From NCBI GenBank assembly GCA_964400405.1, contig CAYNUO010000003.1, positions 13,543 through 77,542 of the forward strand: a stretch of DNA of 64,000 nucleotides, in the 5' to 3' direction. Of the stretch, positions 61,788 to 64,000 are shown piece by piece. The position numbers and the translations under genes were made by a program. The notes beneath the pieces are model-generated. The model saw only the letters and a list, made by a program, of their open reading frames with translations. It searched no databases and was not told the origin of the DNA. The stretch's first letter is position 1; the number at the start of each line of letters is the position of its first letter. Origin of the DNA: CANKJK01 sp964400405. Lineage in GTDB: Bacteria > Acidobacteriota > Vicinamibacteria > Vicinamibacterales > UBA2999.

Positions 61788-63053
61788 ATGACCACCGCAC
61801 TCCGCCTGTTTGCCGCCACCTCCGCACTCGCCGCCTTCGGGCTGGCCTCGCCGCCGGCCACGCTCGCCCAGGCTGGCGCCGTGCTGTACACCGGCGCGCG
61901 CCTCATCACCGGGGACACCCGGCCGGCCATCGAGGACGCCGCCCTGCTCGTGGAGAACGGACGCATCACGGCCGCCGGGCGCGCACGCGACGTGAAGGCG
62001 CCGAAGGGCGCCACCGTCGTGACGCTCGCGGGCAAGACCATCATTCCGGCGCTGGTCGACACGCACACGCACGCCAGCACGACGCGCGAGGGCATCGTCG
62101 ACGACCTGCAGCGCCGGGCCTACATGGGCGTGAGCGCGATGATGAGCCTCGGCACCGACAAGGGCGACCTGCCCTTCCAGATGCGCGCCGCCTCGGTGCC
62201 GGACGGCGCCCGCTTCCGCACCGCTGGCCGCGGCATCACCTCTCCCGAACCCGGCCGGTCGGATGTGCCCTACTGGGTGACGACCGAGGCCCAGGCACGC
62301 GAGGCCGTCCGCGAGCAGGCCGCGCTCAAGGTGGACCTGATCAAGATCTGGGTCGACGATCGGGACGGCAAGTACACCAAGCTCAGCCCCGCCCTCTACA
62401 CGGCCGTAATCGACGAGGCGCACAAGCACGGGCTGAAAGTGACCGCGCACATCTTCAACCTCGCGGACGCGAAGGCGCTGCTGCGCGCCGGCATCGACGC
62501 GTTCGCCCACGGCATCCGCGACGTCGACGTGGACGCCGAGGCCCTTGCACTCTTCAAGCAGCACCCGAACGTCGTCGTGGTGCCGAACCTGCCGGACCGT
62601 GGCGTGAAGACGGATCTCTCGTGGCTGTCAGGCGCGGTGCCCGCCGGCGACCTGGCGAAGCTCCAGGCCGCCGCCATCGACCGGCCGGCCGCGCAGCCCG
62701 CGTTCGCCGTCCAGGCGCGGAACCTGGCCGCGCTGGCGAAGGCCGGCGTGACCATCGGCTTCGGTACCGACGGCAACACGTTCTACGCCGCGCATCAGGA
62801 ACTGGAAGACATGGTCGCCGCCGGGTTGACGCCCGCGCAGGCGCTCGTGGCTGCCACGAAGAACAGCGCCGCGCTGCTGAACCTGACGGACACCGGAGTA
62901 CTGGAGAAAGGCAAGCGCGCCGACTTCGTCGTGCTCGACGCCAACCCGCTGGAGTCGATCACCAACACGCGCCGTATCAACGCCGTCTACCTGAACGGCA
63001 CGGCCGTGGACCGCGCCGCGCTCGCCGCCCGCTTCACGGGCGCCGCAAAGTAG
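61788..63053 (+). CDS. Exported amidohydrolase
   Basis: A 421-residue metal-dependent hydrolase with a signal peptide (cleavage near TLAQ, residue 28). The HxH metal ligands are His93 and His95 in VDTHTHAS, the LIKIWVD segment holds a candidate carbamylated lysine ligand, VTAHIF and FAHGIRD give two His ligands, and GFGTDGN gives the Asp. The imidazolonepropionase/prolidase-type amidohydrolases have this set. It probably cleaves an amide or peptide bond in the periplasm; the substrate is unknown. TTGGCC (61710-61715) and TATAGT (61734-61739) form a likely promoter. Confidence 0.85.
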   Translation: MTTALRLFAATSALAAFGLASPPATLAQAGAVLYTGARLITGDTRPAIEDAALLVENGRITAAGRARDVKAPKGATVVTLAGKTIIPALVDTHTHASTTREGIVDDLQRRAYMGVSAMMSLGTDKGDLPFQMRAASVPDGARFRTAGRGITSPEPGRSDVPYWVTTEAQAREAVREQAALKVDLIKIWVDDRDGKYTKLSPALYTAVIDEAHKHGLKVTAHIFNLADAKALLRAGIDAFAHGIRDVDVDAEALALFKQHPNVVVVPNLPDRGVKTDLSWLSGAVPAGDLAKLQAAAIDRPAAQPAFAVQARNLAALAKAGVTIGFGTDGNTFYAAHQELEDMVAAGLTPAQALVAATKNSAALLNLTDTGVLEKGKRADFVVLDANPLESITNTRRINAVYLNGTAVDRAALAARFTGAAK

Positions 63054-63068
63054 CCTCCCGCGCCCGCG

Positions 63069-63530
63069 CTACGCCTGCCGGCCGCCCGATCCGGGGGGCG
63101 CCGGTGGCGTGGCGGTGTCGAGCCAGCCGCGCCGGATGTCCTCGACCGGCACGCTCGAGAGGTACGGCTTGATGTCGAGCACGGGGCTGCCGTCGAGCAT
63201 GTCCACGCCCGCCACATGGAGCCGGCTGCCCTCGCGCCGGAGCAGCCGCACCACCGTCAGCCCGATGGGATTCGGCCGCCGCGGCGAGCGCGTGGCGAAC
63301 ACGCCGTGCGGGCGCGTGTCGGTGGGCGGGATGCCGACCAGCTCGTAATCCGTCGAGCGGTCGAACACCCACAGCACGTAAAGGTGCGAGAAGCCGTCGA
63401 TATCGAGCAGGCCCGCTTCAAACCGCGGGTCGAGCTCGATGACGCCCTCCGCCTCATGCTTCGCGCCGGGCCCCTTCGGGATCTGCTTCGTGCTGGCGTG
63501 CGGCGTGCGCATGACGCCAATCGGTTCCAT
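63069..63530 (-). CDS. trmO: tRNA(t6A37) methyltransferase TrmO
   Basis: SAM-dependent methyltransferase that converts t6A37 to m6t6A37 in tRNA(Thr). The 153-residue protein, the normal size of the bacterial UPF0066/TsaA family, shows PIGVMRTPH at the start, then RPHGVFATRSPRRPNPIGL, the family signature that forms the active surface, and DMLDGSPVLDIKPY. The gene is convergent with the amidohydrolase, 15 bases apart, and downstream of the GNAT gene by 15 bases. Confidence 0.9.
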   Translation of the reverse strand: MEPIGVMRTPHASTKQIPKGPGAKHEAEGVIELDPRFEAGLLDIDGFSHLYVLWVFDRSTDYELVGIPPTDTRPHGVFATRSPRRPNPIGLTVVRLLRREGSRLHVAGVDMLDGSPVLDIKPYLSSVPVEDIRRGWLDTATPPAPPGSGGRQA

Positions 63531-63545
63531 CGGAATCAGTCTCCG

Positions 63546-64000
63546 TCACAGAGCAATCCGGAAGCGGATGCTCTCGGTACCGCCGTGCGACGCCGGCTTG
63601 AAGAAACGCTCCACCGCAACGCCTCCGTTCGCCTCGATCACGCGGCGCGACGCGACGTTGTCGACATCCGTCGACAGCTCGATGAAGTCGAGACACTCCG
63701 CCCGTGCCAGGGGCAGCAGCATCCCGAGCGCACGGGTCGCGTAGCCGCGGCGCCGTTTCCACGGCACCACGGAGTACCCGGCGTGTCCCAGGCAATAGGA
63801 CGGCAAGTCCGTCGTGCCCGGCTGCCAGCGAAGGCCGACGGCGCCGCAGAACTCCCCGTCCCACATCCACATCCTGAAACCGGGCAGGCGCGGAACCGTC
63901 CTGCCGTCGGGGAGCGTGATCGCCGGCCCTCTGGCCTCCCGGTCGACCTGCTCCACCAGAAACCGCTCGGAGTCCTCCGCGATGCGGGCCAGTTCGTCCA
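63546..64000 (-). CDS. GNAT-family N-acetyltransferase, 5' partial
   Basis: About 151 residues are visible and the reading frame runs off the window edge; the upstream residues ARIAEDSERFL remain coding-like, so the GTG at 63956 is not the likely start. GNAT features are the central beta strands FRMWMWDGEFCGAVGLRW, HAGYSVVPWKRRRGYATRAL (the acetyl-CoA loop with a divergent RRRGYA), and ELSTDVDNVASRRVIEANGG, which is the usual C-terminal pairing. Acetylation of an amine or protein N-terminus is expected, but the substrate is unknown. Confidence 0.82.
   Translation of the reverse strand, partial: DELARIAEDSERFLVEQVDREARGPAITLPDGRTVPRLPGFRMWMWDGEFCGAVGLRWQPGTTDLPSYCLGHAGYSVVPWKRRRGYATRALGMLLPLARAECLDFIELSTDVDNVASRRVIEANGGVAVERFFKPASHGGTESIRFRIAL

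Noticed and set aside
624..63956. Many long open frames on the strand opposite real genes, some over 500 codons
   Set aside because: They are rich in Arg, Pro and Ala with no motifs and fully overlap genes with clear families, as expected in high-GC DNA with few stop codons.

Overview
The window is high-GC, gene-dense bacterial DNA assembled as a scaffold, with three runs of exactly 100 N at 4459-4558, 25849-25948 and 35597-35696. Gene content points to an Acidobacteriota genome, most likely class Vicinamibacteria. The clues are planctomycete-type cytochromes (DUF1587/1592/1595/1588/1585) paired with DUF1552 proteins, secreted ankyrin-repeat proteins, an Oar-like TonB-dependent receptor, a DUF5916 protein and frequent GTG/TTG starts. 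The assignment is inferred from gene families, not from a marker gene.

Region 1 (1-6109, + strand) is the end of a surface-polysaccharide cluster: a CMP-sugar synthetase, a polysaccharide deacetylase, a methyltransferase, GT4 and GT2 glycosyltransferases and a capsule-type protein, mostly overlapping by a few bases. Region 2 (6110-24154) holds two versions of a module made of a two-haem-motif DUF1592 cytochrome, a Tat-exported DUF1552 (HXXSHH) protein and a secreted ankyrin protein. Module A is a divergent pair of operons (two ankyrin genes and a secreted protein leftward; cytochrome, DUF1552 and a small cytochrome c rightward). Module B has the cytochrome-DUF1552 pair divergent from a TetR gene that is translationally coupled to an ankyrin gene. 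A TonB-dependent receptor lies between them and a 7Fe ferredoxin ends the region.

Region 3 (24231-38398) is mostly housekeeping: a hybrid histidine kinase, addA-addB recombination nuclease genes, pdxH, and aat-clpS-clpA, which together form a bacterial N-degron pathway. Next come a divergent gluQ and a Gly-rich RRM protein. Region 4 (38417-51249) is mixed: a YfcC-type transporter, a FkbM-like methyltransferase, a Bcp peroxiredoxin, PEGA and DUF4159 proteins, small membrane proteins, a 7TM sensor with a Cys-rich tail, an ABC ATPase, a SWIB-domain protein with a histone-like tail, a DUF5916 protein, a flavin-dependent oxidoreductase, and YcxB-like and DUF486 proteins.

Region 5 (51368-56925) is module C, with all three components in one leftward operon (cytochrome, DUF1552, ankyrin). 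Region 6 (57099-64000) has a short-chain dehydrogenase with a Cys-rich N-terminal extension, an Oar-like receptor under a promoter covered by two tandem palindromes, an exported amidohydrolase, TrmO and a GNAT acetyltransferase cut by the window edge.

The best candidate for an undescribed system is the cytochrome/DUF1552/ankyrin module. It occurs three times with three gene arrangements, and one copy has its own regulator and operator. No tRNA, rRNA, CRISPR array, insertion sequence or prophage was seen, and no gene-free stretch exceeds 300 bases.
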